Shown: positions 1 to 7,485, numbered from the stretch's first letter. The stretch is DNA of 25,113 nucleotides from an uncultured Gemmatimonadaceae bacterium (GCA_955652265.1 CATPBD010000111.1:1-25113); one strand, 5' to 3'. Numbers and translations are program-made. Notes: generated by a model not told the origin, from the sequence alone.

Positions 1-343
1 AAAGAAAAAGGACCGTGCACAGTGCGACCGTCAGCTTTGGCCACACGTCCACCACTAACAGGACCGACGCAACGAGTCCGGCGGCGACGAGGAGAGTGAG
101 GGCGCGGTCGCCGGAATCGATCCACAGGAGCGTCGGTGCGTACCAGAAGCGCGCCAACGGGCCGAAGGTAGCCGCGACCTGATCGAAGTAAATCCCAGCC
201 GGGAGAATCCCGCGCTCTCCTATCAGTCCGCGTATCTGGAACGCGAGAGCATAGAACGCCGAGAAGAAGATCAGCCCGAGGGCGCGGAGGAAAAGCCAGC
301 GCGGCCAGAGATACCCGTCTGTGGCGTCCTTGTCGGGAGGCAC
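1..343 (-). CDS. Lipase maturation factor-like membrane protein (N-terminal part, cut by window edge)
   Basis: The minus strand is open from a GTG at 343 to the window edge (about 114 residues). The translation has an aromatic, basic start (YLWPRWLFLRALG), a membrane segment (LIFFSAFYALAFQIRGL), the motif GLIGERGILPAG near residue 42, and a second hydrophobic segment (LTLLVAAGLVASVLLVVDVW). The RGLIGERGILP block with a preceding hydrophobic helix is the usual N-terminus of the LMF1/LMF2 (DUF1222) family, multi-pass membrane proteins known in animals for folding of secreted lipases; the bacterial role is unknown. The gene lies 22 bp after the DinB gene on the same strand, so it is probably the last known gene of the 2043-1 run. 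The GTG start is a guess, since a good ribosome binding site is not evident. The C-terminal two thirds lie outside the window. Confidence 0.72.
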   Translation of the reverse strand, partial: MPPDKDATDGYLWPRWLFLRALGLIFFSAFYALAFQIRGLIGERGILPAGIYFDQVAATFGPLARFWYAPTLLWIDSGDRALTLLVAAGLVASVLLVVDVWPKLTVALCTVLFL

Positions 344-365
344 TCTTCCGCGATCGACCTCGCTG

Positions 366-863
366 TTAGAACCCCGGCATCTTTTCGTCGGCGGTTGGGC
401 CGTAGATCGATGGAACAGGAACATCCACCAGTCGCAGATACACTGTGAGCTGACCGCGATGGTGGACCAGATGGTTGATGTGCGTTCGAACCACTGGCCC
501 CCGTGGTTGGGTGAAGATCACGCGATCCCCATGCTTGAGTGACCATGGGACCGTGTAGTCCGAGTCCTTACTCGATGCAATCGCTTTCCGGGCTTCGGCG
601 ACGTGGCGGTCGAACTTCTTGAGGAGATCCTCCGTCTTCTCGTAGCTGTATCCGGGATAGCCGGCGAGATCCAGGTGGGTCTCGCGAACAGTATTGGTAA
701 TCCAGCCAGGCATTCCGGCGACGAGCTGTGCTAGATGGCCGAGCGAGGACGACTTCGGGTGCGGTTTCCATTCCCCCTTGTCGGTGGGAACGCGCTCAAG
801 CACGCGGCGGGTGGTCCCCATTTCCAGATCGAACTCGGGCAGTAGTGTCTCAGCAATGGTCAT
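366..863 (-). CDS. DinB-family (DUF664-like) four-helix protein
   Basis: This 165-residue protein has the length and layout of the DinB/YfiT four-helix-bundle superfamily. Candidate metal ligands are His43 (SLGHLAQLVAG) and the pair His131/His135 in NHLVHHRGQLTVYLR, the C-terminal HxxxH helix typical of the family. Members bind divalent metal, and several act in thiol-dependent transfer or detoxification reactions, but the substrate cannot be told from sequence. The ATG at 863 is preceded by an AGGGAGA-type ribosome binding site. It sits 34 bp downstream of the sarcosine-oxidase-like gene and 22 bp upstream of the LMF-like gene on the same strand, so co-transcription is likely. A second, divergent DinB protein lies at 3717-4202. 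Confident on fold family, not on function. Confidence 0.9.
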   Translation of the reverse strand: MTIAETLLPEFDLEMGTTRRVLERVPTDKGEWKPHPKSSSLGHLAQLVAGMPGWITNTVRETHLDLAGYPGYSYEKTEDLLKKFDRHVAEARKAIASSKDSDYTVPWSLKHGDRVIFTQPRGPVVRTHINHLVHHRGQLTVYLRLVDVPVPSIYGPTADEKMPGF

Positions 864-897
864 GTGGTCTCCCTGTCTCGTCAGTGAAAGATGAACG

Positions 898-2043
898 CTA
901 CGCGTGCCATCTGTCGATGCGAAACGCGGATAAGTCGAATCTTGACTTGCCGTTGGTCAGAAGATCTGCCTGCACCTCTCCGAGCGCGCTTGCAAACTTG
1001 AATCCATGGCCCGAGCACGCGCTCGAGACGAGCACCTGAGGATGCTGGGGATGAAAATCGACGATGAAATCGCGATCCGGCGTGTTGGCAAAGACGCAAA
1101 CGTCTCTCTCTCGTATCGCGGCTTTCGCAAGTCCGGGAAGAATGGAGCGCAACGCGGAGCGCAGTGGCTTCGCTTCGCTGTCATCAATCGTTCGCCGGAC
1201 TCTATCCGGATGTTGCGATGTTTCTCCGCCGTGCATGATCGACGCTTTCACGCCTCGAGGAAGGCGCGGGAATCCGTAGCATATGTTGCCTGCTTTGTAC
1301 TCGTAAGCGTAAATGGGAAATCGTGACCGATCATACGACTCCGTCTCACTGCCCGGCACCAGCCAGAACACCGACTGACGCTCGATAGTGAGAGGTAAAT
1401 GCAGCTCTCGCAATAATTCGCCGTTCCATGCTCCACCGGCTAAAACGAGCCGGTCCGCGACGTACTTCCCGGATGCGGTCGTCACTCGCACACCCGCGCC
1501 ATCCGGCATCCACCCGAGTGCCGGCTCATTGAAGCGCGCTTCGGCTCCTGCTTGCCGTGCTACACTCACGTGCGCCGTGTTGCACGCCTCCGGGTCAAGA
1601 AACCCCGCGCGCGGATCGAATACGGCGACGAGGTCATTGGCAAGAGAAAACGCCGGAAACCGCTCGCGGGTCGCTTGAGGGCTCAGGACCTCGTGCGGAA
1701 GATCGTGCTCGGCGGCGCTGCGCAGAGTGCCGGAGACAACCACTCCCTCCGGCGGGCCAATCATGATCCCGCCTCCGATGGTCATCAGTGATGCTCCGCT
1801 CCGTTCCTCGAGCTCCCGCCAGAGATCGTGTGCGCGCTGCACCAGCGGCACGTAGAGCGGATGCTCGAAGTACGTTTCGCGAATGACGCGGCTGTCGCCG
1901 TGCGATGATCCGAGCGAGTGTCCCGGAGAGAATTGTTCGAGACCGAGCACCTTCCAGCCGCGCAGCGCCAGTTGGCAAAGCGTCGCGCTCCCCATGGCGC
2001 CCAGTCCCACGACAATGGCGTTGTACCGGCGCTTGTCGATCAT
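898..2043 (-). CDS. solA: FAD-dependent monomeric sarcosine / N-methyl amino acid oxidase
   Basis: The 381-residue product matches monomeric sarcosine oxidase and N-methyltryptophan oxidase in length. It opens with a dinucleotide-binding fold (IVVGLGAMGSATLCQLALRG, residues 10-29) ending at Glu37, which would bind the ribose of FAD. Cys316 in DVCVFANTPD aligns with Cys315 of Bacillus sarcosine oxidase, which carries covalent FAD, and the following FIVDFHP and SGHGFKFASALGE blocks are the conserved C-terminal flavin and substrate site. The family oxidises secondary amines such as sarcosine or N-methyl amino acids to amine, aldehyde and H2O2. I start at ATG 2043, with AGGTG just upstream. A longer open frame to 2649 would overlap the divergent phosphatase gene and adds no family sequence. 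Substrate is unresolved, so the symbol is a family label. Confidence 0.9.
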   Translation of the reverse strand: MIDKRRYNAIVVGLGAMGSATLCQLALRGWKVLGLEQFSPGHSLGSSHGDSRVIRETYFEHPLYVPLVQRAHDLWRELEERSGASLMTIGGGIMIGPPEGVVVSGTLRSAAEHDLPHEVLSPQATRERFPAFSLANDLVAVFDPRAGFLDPEACNTAHVSVARQAGAEARFNEPALGWMPDGAGVRVTTASGKYVADRLVLAGGAWNGELLRELHLPLTIERQSVFWLVPGSETESYDRSRFPIYAYEYKAGNICYGFPRLPRGVKASIMHGGETSQHPDRVRRTIDDSEAKPLRSALRSILPGLAKAAIRERDVCVFANTPDRDFIVDFHPQHPQVLVSSACSGHGFKFASALGEVQADLLTNGKSRFDLSAFRIDRWHA

Positions 2044-2097
2044 GACACCTAATCGTGGGGATGTTGGCCGTTGTGCCGCAATGGTAGTAATGTGGTT

Positions 2098-2508
2098 ATG
2101 GACATGATTCCGGAGTTTGTCGTGCTCTCCCGCGAGGAGGCCGAGCATTACGAGCCGGGCGGACGGGAGATCTGCATTTCGATCGCAGATCCGGACGCGG
2201 AGCCCGCGAACATCTCGAATCGCTTCGTGGCGGTGCTGAGGCTGCATTTCACTGACGTCATCGAGGAGGGTGAGCCGTCGGATGTTCTTTTTTGCGCGGA
2301 TCACGCGCGCGCAATCACGGATTTCATCAATACATGGCCCAACACAGCCCGCGTAGTGGTGCACTGCAATGCTGGTGTGAGCCGGTCTCCCGGGGTGGCC
2401 CTCGGATTGTCCGATCTTCGGGGGTGGCCGACGGCGAGGCTGGAGCGATCGTACCCCGGCTGGAACCGCCTGGTCCGAACATCGCTTGCAGCGAAGCGAC
2501 GGGACTAG
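2098..2508 (+). CDS. Small protein-tyrosine-phosphatase-like protein
   Basis: The 136-residue product carries the cysteine phosphatase signature HCNAGVSRSPGVALGL, with nucleophile Cys90 and phosphate-binding Arg96, followed by a helix. Asp53 (HFTDV) is a possible general acid. Before the P-loop the protein is short, like the small bacterial dual-specificity/tyrosine phosphatase-like proteins of about 130-150 residues. It would hydrolyse phosphotyrosine or a related phosphomonoester in the cytoplasm. It heads the plus-strand run up to 5381 and diverges from the oxidase gene with only 54 bp between starts. No Shine-Dalgarno is visible. An AGTAAT element 6 nt before ATG 2098 suggests leaderless translation. 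ATG 2104 or an in-frame start at 2071 are alternatives. Confidence 0.8.
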   Translation: MDMIPEFVVLSREEAEHYEPGGREICISIADPDAEPANISNRFVAVLRLHFTDVIEEGEPSDVLFCADHARAITDFINTWPNTARVVVHCNAGVSRSPGVALGLSDLRGWPTARLERSYPGWNRLVRTSLAAKRRD

Positions 2509-2533
2509 TCGAAACGCTTCTCCGGTAAGGCAA

Positions 2534-3007
2534 GTGAGCTCGAGCGACGTTACGGCAGATGTGCGCGCTTTCTTCACGTCGTACTGCACGGCGTTCATCC
2601 GGCTCGATGCGCCGGCAATTGCCAGGCAGTTCGCCGATGAGATCCACATCGCCAGCGAAACCGGAACCCGCGTGCACTGTCAGGTCGCTAACCGGGCCGA
2701 GTGGCGGAAGACGATCGACCAGTTGCTGGAGATGTATCGCGCCGTCAATTTTGGCTCGGCCGAAGTGACGGCCATCTCCATTCATGCGCTCTCCGGGAGA
2801 TTGGTGCAGGCGCGGCTGCGCTGGGCGCTGCGAGACAGGACCGCCGCGCCTCTCTACGACTTCGACGCGCTGTACACACTCGCGAGGCACGACAAGACGT
2901 TTCGCATCGTGGCGATCGCGCACAACGAGATCCCCGAGTATCGCCGCTGCGTCGAGCGGCTTGGTTTGCAAACAAGTTCTCCGGCAAAGCCGGACGGGTC
3001 CCGCTGA
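2534..3007 (+). CDS. SnoaL-like / NTF2-fold protein
   Basis: The frame encodes about 157 residues with an opening helix (VRAFFTSYCTAFIRLDAPAIARQF), a middle region (WRKTIDQLLEMYRAVNF) and strand-rich blocks (VQARLRWALRD, LYDFDALYTLARHDKTFRIVAIAHNE). This is the helix-then-curved-sheet pattern of SnoaL-like/NTF2 proteins, which hold small ligands or act as cyclases, isomerases or unknown binding proteins. I cannot assign a substrate. I choose GTG 2534 because AAGG lies just upstream and it removes a low-quality N-terminal extension that would begin with TTG at 2486, inside the phosphatase gene. The stop codon shares one base with the ATG of the O-methyltransferase, implying translational coupling. 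Confidence 0.75.
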   Translation: MSSSDVTADVRAFFTSYCTAFIRLDAPAIARQFADEIHIASETGTRVHCQVANRAEWRKTIDQLLEMYRAVNFGSAEVTAISIHALSGRLVQARLRWALRDRTAAPLYDFDALYTLARHDKTFRIVAIAHNEIPEYRRCVERLGLQTSSPAKPDGSR

Positions 3008-3720
3008 TGGCATTCGACGAAAAGCTTGCTGCAGTGGAAGAGCAATGGACGGAAGTCGATCACTTCTTCTCCGATAGCTTGATCGCTCCAGATTCCGTTC
3101 TCGAGTCGGCCCTCGAATCGAGCCACACCGCTGGCCTCCCTGCGATCGCCGTGTCTCCGAATCAAGGCAAGCTGCTGGAGATTCTTGCGCAAATTCTCGA
3201 TGCTCGCTCGATACTGGAGATTGGGACGCTCGGTGGCTACAGCACGATCTGGCTTGCCCGGGGAATGAGACCGGGAGGTCGATTAATTACGCTTGAAGCG
3301 GACGCAACGCACGCAGAGGTGGCGCGCGGCAACATAGCCCGGGCCGGGTTGCAGACAGTCGTCGAGGTGCGTCTCGGCAACGCATTGGAGACGCTGCCGC
3401 AAATTTCGGCCGAGGACCGAGACCCGTTCGACCTGATCTTCATAGATGCGGACAAGAAAAACATTCCTGCCTACTTCGAATGGGCGCTCAAGCTGTCACG
3501 GCCCGGCAGCATTATTGTCGTCGACAACGTCGTGCGGAAAGGAGCGGTGATAGATTCGGGCTGCGACGATCCTGATATCCAGGGAATCCGGCGTTTCATC
3601 GAGATGCTGGGCCGGAACGCAAACGCGGGCGGGACCGTGATTCAGACCGTCGGCATCAAGGGTTATGACGGCTTCGCGATTGTACGAGTCCTTCCCGCCG
3701 ATAAACCGAGGCGAGCATGA
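3007..3720 (+). CDS. SAM-dependent O-methyltransferase (type 3, catechol OMT-like)
   Basis: This 237-residue protein is full length for the family. Motif I for S-adenosylmethionine is ILEIGTLGGYSTIWLA (69-84), the acidic residue after strand 2 is Glu97 (LITLEADA), and the metal-binding positions are Asp147/Asp149 (FIDADK) and Asp173-Asn174 (VVDN). These define the divalent-metal-dependent OMTs acting on catechol-like hydroxyls (caffeoyl-CoA OMT/COMT group). The substrate is unknown. Its ATG overlaps the stop of the SnoaL-like gene by one base, and its stop overlaps the next gene by ATGA, so the three are almost surely translated from one mRNA. A longer open frame extends back to 2701 but lies in another frame of the SnoaL gene and is not credible. 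Confidence 0.93.
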   Translation: MAFDEKLAAVEEQWTEVDHFFSDSLIAPDSVLESALESSHTAGLPAIAVSPNQGKLLEILAQILDARSILEIGTLGGYSTIWLARGMRPGGRLITLEADATHAEVARGNIARAGLQTVVEVRLGNALETLPQISAEDRDPFDLIFIDADKKNIPAYFEWALKLSRPGSIIVVDNVVRKGAVIDSGCDDPDIQGIRRFIEMLGRNANAGGTVIQTVGIKGYDGFAIVRVLPADKPRRA

Positions 3721-4202
3721 AGAACGGGGACAATTGGCGCGCAATCGTTGCTTCATCTTTGGGCTGGGAACAAGCGCACGCGAGTCTCGACGGTGCGGTG
3801 AAAGGTCTCGCGCCCGCTTTGCGTGGGCAGAGGCCCGATGGGTATCCGCATTCCCCGTGGGAGCTCCTCGAGCACATCCGCATCACTCAGCGCGACCTTC
3901 TCGACTTCTGCCAGAATCCGGACTACGTCGAAAAGCTCGAATGGCCTCACGATTACTGGCCCGCCGCACAAAAGCCGCCGAGCGCGGATGCGTGGGACAA
4001 GAGCATCGCCGAATACAAGCGTGACCGCGAAGCGCTCGCGCGCTTCACTACCGAAAGCAAGTTGGATCTCACCGCAAAAATCCCGCGCGGAACGGGACAG
4101 ACATATCTGCGCACTATTCTCGTCGCGGTGGACCACGCCTCGTACCACATCGGACAGATCGTTTCGGTGCGCCGGCTGCTCGGCGCGTGGCCGTCGAAGT
4201 GA
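3717..4202 (+). CDS. DinB-family four-helix protein (second copy in window)
   Basis: The 161-residue product has the DinB pattern: His53 in a helix after a Pro-rich turn (SPWELLEHIRITQRDLLDF) and a C-terminal HxxxH (VDHASYHIGQIVSVRRLLG, His140/His144), giving a three-His metal site. It is clearly different from the DinB protein at 366-863, so this is not a recent duplication. The start overlaps the O-methyltransferase stop (ATGA), placing it in the same operon. Function is not predictable beyond a metal-binding enzyme possibly acting on thiol conjugates or acting in stress response. It is followed by a 49-nt gap with a good ribosome binding site for the next gene. Confidence 0.9.
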   Translation: MKNGDNWRAIVASSLGWEQAHASLDGAVKGLAPALRGQRPDGYPHSPWELLEHIRITQRDLLDFCQNPDYVEKLEWPHDYWPAAQKPPSADAWDKSIAEYKRDREALARFTTESKLDLTAKIPRGTGQTYLRTILVAVDHASYHIGQIVSVRRLLGAWPSK

Positions 4203-4251
4203 GCACGAACAATGCGGAGAAAAAGGCCCCAAATAGGAGGAATCTCGAATC

Positions 4252-4524
4252 ATGCCCTGCCTGATGACTTTGCTGGCTCTGGCCGCGCCGCGACTCGTCG
4301 TCGCCATCCTCTGGTTCTTCACGCACTGGTTCCGCGGTGTCTTCGACAACATTCTCTGGCCCGTCATCGGTTTCGTATTCCTTCCAACCACTCTTCTCTG
4401 GTATTCAGCGGTCCACAACTGGTTCGGCGGCCACTGGACATTCTGGCCGGTGGTCGGACTCGTACTCGCGCTCGCGATCGATTTGGGCCCAGCGAGCGGG
4501 CGTCGCGTGGGTGGTAAGCGATAG
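4252..4524 (+). CDS. Small multi-pass membrane protein, unknown function
   Basis: A 90-residue, very hydrophobic protein with about three membrane segments: residues 5-24 (LMTLLALAAPRLVVAILWFF), roughly 34-53 (ILWPVIGFVFLPTTLLWYSA) and 63-79 (TFWPVVGLVLALAIDLG), then a basic tail (GRRVGGKR). A clear GGAGG ribosome binding site lies ahead of ATG 4252. The high tryptophan content and short loops resemble many unnamed small membrane proteins. I do not recognise a named family. It is separated from the downstream dehydrogenase gene by two bases, so it is probably co-expressed with it. Confidence 0.75.
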   Translation: MPCLMTLLALAAPRLVVAILWFFTHWFRGVFDNILWPVIGFVFLPTTLLWYSAVHNWFGGHWTFWPVVGLVLALAIDLGPASGRRVGGKR

Positions 4525-4526
4525 CG

Positions 4527-5381
4527 ATGGAAGTAAAGTCGCGGGTGGTGGTGATCACAGGCGCGAGCGCGGGGATCGGTGCCGCCCTCGCGCGGGAGCT
4601 CGCCTCAGACGGCGCGCGCGTCGTCCTCGCCGCGCGGCGAGAGCCTGAACTGAAGCAGGTGGCGGAGGAAGCGCGCAACCTTGGCGCCGGCGGAGCTTTG
4701 CCCGTTTCTGTCGACGTCACCCGTCGAAATCAGGTTTTCGATCTGCGCGACAGAGCCCTGGCGGAATTCGGGCAGATAGATGTCTGGGTCAACAACGCTG
4801 GTCGCGGAATAACCCGATCTGTTCTGGACCTCAGCGATGAAGATGTTGACGAGATGGTGGCCCTCAATCTCAAATCCGCTCTTTACGGCATGCAGGCGGC
4901 AGTTCCGTATTTCATCGGGCGCGGAGAGGGACATCTTATCAACATCTCGTCATTTCTTGGACGAGTGCCGATCGCTTCCTTTCGCTCGGCTTATAGTGCG
5001 GCCAAGGCTGCGCTCAACTCACTGACGGCCAACCTGCGGATGGATCTGCGCTCTTATCCACAGATCCACGTTTCACTCATCATGCCCGGCGTTGTCACCA
5101 CAGATTTCGCTCGCAACGTGCGCGGTGAGGCGCGGCCGCCGATAAATACCGCTGCGCCGGGAGCCTCCCCAATGATCGCTCAGACAGCGGAAGAGGTTGC
5201 CGGCAGCATCGCTGACGTCATTCGCAATCCCGTAGCGGAGGTTTATACGAATCCCGCATCTGCAGAGGTCGCGCGCAGATACTACGCTGACGTAGCGGCG
5301 TTCGAGCGCAATGCTCCCCGTCCGCAGGCCGCCGCTGACCGATCCGTCGAAAAGGAAACGCATCCGGAAGGGCGTGTATAG
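4527..5381 (+). CDS. Short-chain dehydrogenase/reductase (SDR)
   Basis: The 284-residue product is a classical SDR: the cofactor motif TGASAGIG (11-18), NNAG (89-92), Asn114, a catalytic serine at 141/142 (INISSFLG), and Tyr156 with Lys160 in YSAAK. Arg37/Arg38 after the second strand (AARREP) suggest NADP(H) preference. The C-terminal 60 residues (from about 225) extend beyond the core and are Ala/Glu rich with no recognised motif. Substrate is unknown; the nearest general description is an NADP-dependent oxidoreductase of alcohols or carbonyls. It is the last gene of the 2098-5381 run and is followed 45 bp later by a strong GC hairpin. Confidence 0.93.
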   Translation: MEVKSRVVVITGASAGIGAALARELASDGARVVLAARREPELKQVAEEARNLGAGGALPVSVDVTRRNQVFDLRDRALAEFGQIDVWVNNAGRGITRSVLDLSDEDVDEMVALNLKSALYGMQAAVPYFIGRGEGHLINISSFLGRVPIASFRSAYSAAKAALNSLTANLRMDLRSYPQIHVSLIMPGVVTTDFARNVRGEARPPINTAAPGASPMIAQTAEEVAGSIADVIRNPVAEVYTNPASAEVARRYYADVAAFERNAPRPQAAADRSVEKETHPEGRV

Positions 5382-5426
5382 GGACCCGTAACTCTGGCAC
5401 GTTCTCGTCGTCTGGATATTGAGTCG

Positions 5427-5451
5427 AGCGGCGGCCTCCTTGGCCGCCGCT
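5427..5451 (+). terminator. GC-rich hairpin after the SDR gene, possible terminator
   Basis: A perfect 10-bp inverted repeat (AGCGGCGGCC at 5427-5436 and its complement at 5442-5451) encloses a 5-nt loop. It lies between the SDR stop and the next gene and is followed by TACTCATATATACC, which is AT-rich but has no run of T, so intrinsic termination would be inefficient. It may instead protect the 3' end of the operon mRNA. Confidence 0.55.
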
Positions 5452-5480
5452 ACTCATATATACCTGACAAGGACACTCAA

Positions 5481-6188
5481 ATGAGTATCTCGCCGCTGCG
5501 TTACGGGATGCGCGCCCTCGCTTGCGCATCCACAGTCGTCTCGTCGCTCGCCGCGTGCGGCGCCGGGCATCATCTCGCCGAGTATCCGTTCGCAAGCCGA
5601 ACACTGGCGGTCGTGTACGTTGCGCCGCCCGCCCCGGAGCTCCTTACCAGCTACTACGATCTTAGTAATTCGCAGAATCCGGTGGAAGCGGTGGTCAGGG
5701 CAGGCGCAGATGTGGCGAGAGAACGCGAAGGACGCCGCGCCAGTGCGCGACTCGATAGCGCGACGGCACGGGTGAACATTCCCGCGGTTCTGGCTCAGCG
5801 GACACTCGAAAGGGCGAGCAGGTATCTGGGCACTCGACCGGTGACCGACGAGAACCAGGCCGACTATCTATTGGAAGTCCGCATGGAGAGATTCGGCATC
5901 AACGCGAAGGCCGACGAAGCCGCATATCTCTTCACGTTTGCAGAAGCGGTGTTGATAGACAGGCGCACGGGCCGCGAGATCTGGAACGTCAACATCCATG
6001 GCCGCGACCGACTCACACCATACGTCCAGAGTTCGAGCCCTATACCCGGCTCCGTCATCACCGCCAGCACGCTTGGCTCGGTGAGCGTGGCGGATTTTCA
6101 GGGCGCCCTCAATCAGTTGATGGACTACTCGTCCAACCTGATTACCAACGAGCTGCGCTCCGCGCTGAGAGACGTCCGCAACAAATAG
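5481..6188 (+). CDS. Predicted lipoprotein, unknown function
   Basis: A 235-residue protein with a signal peptide ending in a lipobox (SSLAAC, Cys26), so it is expected to be lipid-anchored in the periplasm or outer membrane. The mature part contains a stretch with many Ala and Arg (ADVAREREGRRASARLDSATA), then an alternating strand region (ADYLLEVRMERFGINAKAD, AVLIDRRTGREIWNVNIHGRD) and a C-terminal amphipathic helix (FQGALNQLMDYSSNLITNELRSALRDV). This resembles LPS-assembly or LptE/DUF4136-like small outer-membrane lipoproteins in outline, but I cannot assign a family. AAGGA 8 nt before ATG 5481 is a good ribosome binding site. It follows the hairpin and appears to be its own unit. Confidence 0.8.
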   Translation: MSISPLRYGMRALACASTVVSSLAACGAGHHLAEYPFASRTLAVVYVAPPAPELLTSYYDLSNSQNPVEAVVRAGADVAREREGRRASARLDSATARVNIPAVLAQRTLERASRYLGTRPVTDENQADYLLEVRMERFGINAKADEAAYLFTFAEAVLIDRRTGREIWNVNIHGRDRLTPYVQSSSPIPGSVITASTLGSVSVADFQGALNQLMDYSSNLITNELRSALRDVRNK

Positions 6189-6240
6189 CCACTGGTGGCA
6201 CGTATGGAGTAAGTGGCCGAGCGCTTGCTCTCCACCCTCC

Positions 6241-6858
6241 ATGCTCGTTTGGATACGTCACCTCGTAAACTCCTTCAACTACTGGGGAGTCGCAATTCTG
6301 ATGGCGGTCGAGAACGTCGTTCTCCCGATTCCGTCAGAGTTGATAATGCCGTTCGCGGGATTCAGGACGGAGCGCGGTCAGATGACGCTCCTCGGGGTCA
6401 TCATCGCCGGTACCGTCGGCTCCGTCCTCGGCGGCCTCCCACTTTACTATGCCGGGTACGCGCGCGGTGAGGAACGTCTCCGAAAGTGGATCGAGCGCCA
6501 TGGCAAATGGGTGCTGCTGCGCGGAAAGGATATCGACCGTGCGTCCGATCGCTTCTCCGGAAATAGCTTCCGCGAGGTAACCCTCGGACAACTCTTGCCG
6601 GGCATTCGCGGCGTGATATCCATCCCTGCAGGCGTGGCGCGGATGAATGTCTGGCTCTTTCTTCTGGCCAACTTCATCGGCACACTGGTTTGGTGCACCG
6701 TTCTGGCGGTCGCGGGCCGAATGCTCGGGAGGAATTTCACCAAAATCCACAAATTCCTCGGGCCAGTAGGCTGGGGTATTCTTGGCCTTCTAGTTGTGGC
6801 ACTCGCGTTCTGGCTGATAAGGCGTCGGAGAAAGCGATCAGCCATGGCTCGGAGCTAG
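6241..6858 (+). CDS. DedA-family membrane protein (SNARE-associated / VTT domain)
   Basis: The 205-residue protein has the DedA pattern: membrane segment with Glu24 and the re-entrant loop motif ENVVLPIPSELIMPFAG (24-40), a Gly-rich helix (VIIAGTVGSVLGGLPLYYAG), an amphipathic stretch, then LPGIRGVISIPAG (119-131), and two further membrane helices ending with a basic tail. DedA proteins recycle undecaprenyl phosphate or other lipids across the cytoplasmic membrane and support proton-motive force. The usual GR preceding xxPGxR is GQ here (Gln117), while Arg123 is kept; I compare from memory of E. coli YqjA/YghB. No Shine-Dalgarno lies before ATG 6241, whose upstream is pyrimidine-rich. Confidence 0.9.
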   Translation: MLVWIRHLVNSFNYWGVAILMAVENVVLPIPSELIMPFAGFRTERGQMTLLGVIIAGTVGSVLGGLPLYYAGYARGEERLRKWIERHGKWVLLRGKDIDRASDRFSGNSFREVTLGQLLPGIRGVISIPAGVARMNVWLFLLANFIGTLVWCTVLAVAGRMLGRNFTKIHKFLGPVGWGILGLLVVALAFWLIRRRRKRSAMARS

Positions 6859-6963
6859 TCCGTCGCCGGCATCTCTTGCAGCAATGGCAACCCGGCCTTA
6901 CGTTCGCTCGGCTCGGCACCGCGCCGGGAACAGCCGTCCCTCACCTCACAAACGGGGGGTTCC

Positions 6964-7467
6964 ATGTTCATGCCGCACCGCTCCACCCGCATCGCGATCT
7001 GCTGCAGCGCTGCGGTTCTCGCCGCTTGCGCCAAGAAGGACAACACTGCCGCGACTGACACGAGCAGTGCCGTGGCCTCTACTACAACAAGTACCACCAC
7101 TACCACTACCCCGGCTCCTATCAATCTCGCCGACGTGGCTGGGAAGTGGAACATGCGGTCAGTACCCGCCACGGGGGACACTACTCCGACGACCTTCGTC
7201 CTAACCGCGACAGCAACCACCGCGGGCTGGACGATCACCTTTCCCGGGCGAAAGCCGATTGCCGCGAGAGTCACTGTCGCTGGCGACAGCATTATGATGG
7301 ACGCCGGACCATTTCCGAGCGTGCGTCGCAAGGGAGTGCAGGTAACCACCAACAGTGTGTCGCGCCTCCAGGGCGGAAATATTGTCGGCACCACCACCGC
7401 GCACTACAAGGTGAAGACGGCGGATTCAGTGCTGACGCTCAACTCAACGGGTACCCGCGCCAAGTAG
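6964..7467 (+). CDS. Small predicted lipoprotein with Thr-rich linker
   Basis: A 167-residue protein with a signal peptide and lipobox VLAAC (Cys22), followed by a linker made almost wholly of Thr and Ser (residues about 31-50, ending in a run of six Thr and TPAP). The remaining 115 residues look like a beta-rich domain: AGKWNMRSVP, FVLTATATTAGWTITFPG, VAGDSIMMDAGPFPS. The WNM and strand pattern is reminiscent of lipocalin-like or DUF-type periplasmic domains, but no family is certain. The GGGGGG before ATG 6964 can act as ribosome binding site. The linker is encoded by ACN-repeats, likely to vary between strains. It precedes the arabinofuranosidase by 18 bp and may be co-transcribed. Confidence 0.78.
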   Translation: MFMPHRSTRIAICCSAAVLAACAKKDNTAATDTSSAVASTTTSTTTTTTPAPINLADVAGKWNMRSVPATGDTTPTTFVLTATATTAGWTITFPGRKPIAARVTVAGDSIMMDAGPFPSVRRKGVQVTTNSVSRLQGGNIVGTTTAHYKVKTADSVLTLNSTGTRAK

Positions 7468-7485
7468 TCGACAGCGGGGCGAGTG

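Noticed and set aside
898..2649. Open frame of 583 codons around the sarcosine-oxidase-like gene
   Set aside because: Everything upstream of ATG 2043 overlaps the phosphatase gene on the other strand and matches no family; the family sequence starts at MIDKRRYN.
2701..3720. 339-codon extension of the O-methyltransferase
   Set aside because: The extra 100 residues are a shifted frame of the SnoaL-like gene; ATG 3007 is coupled to its stop.
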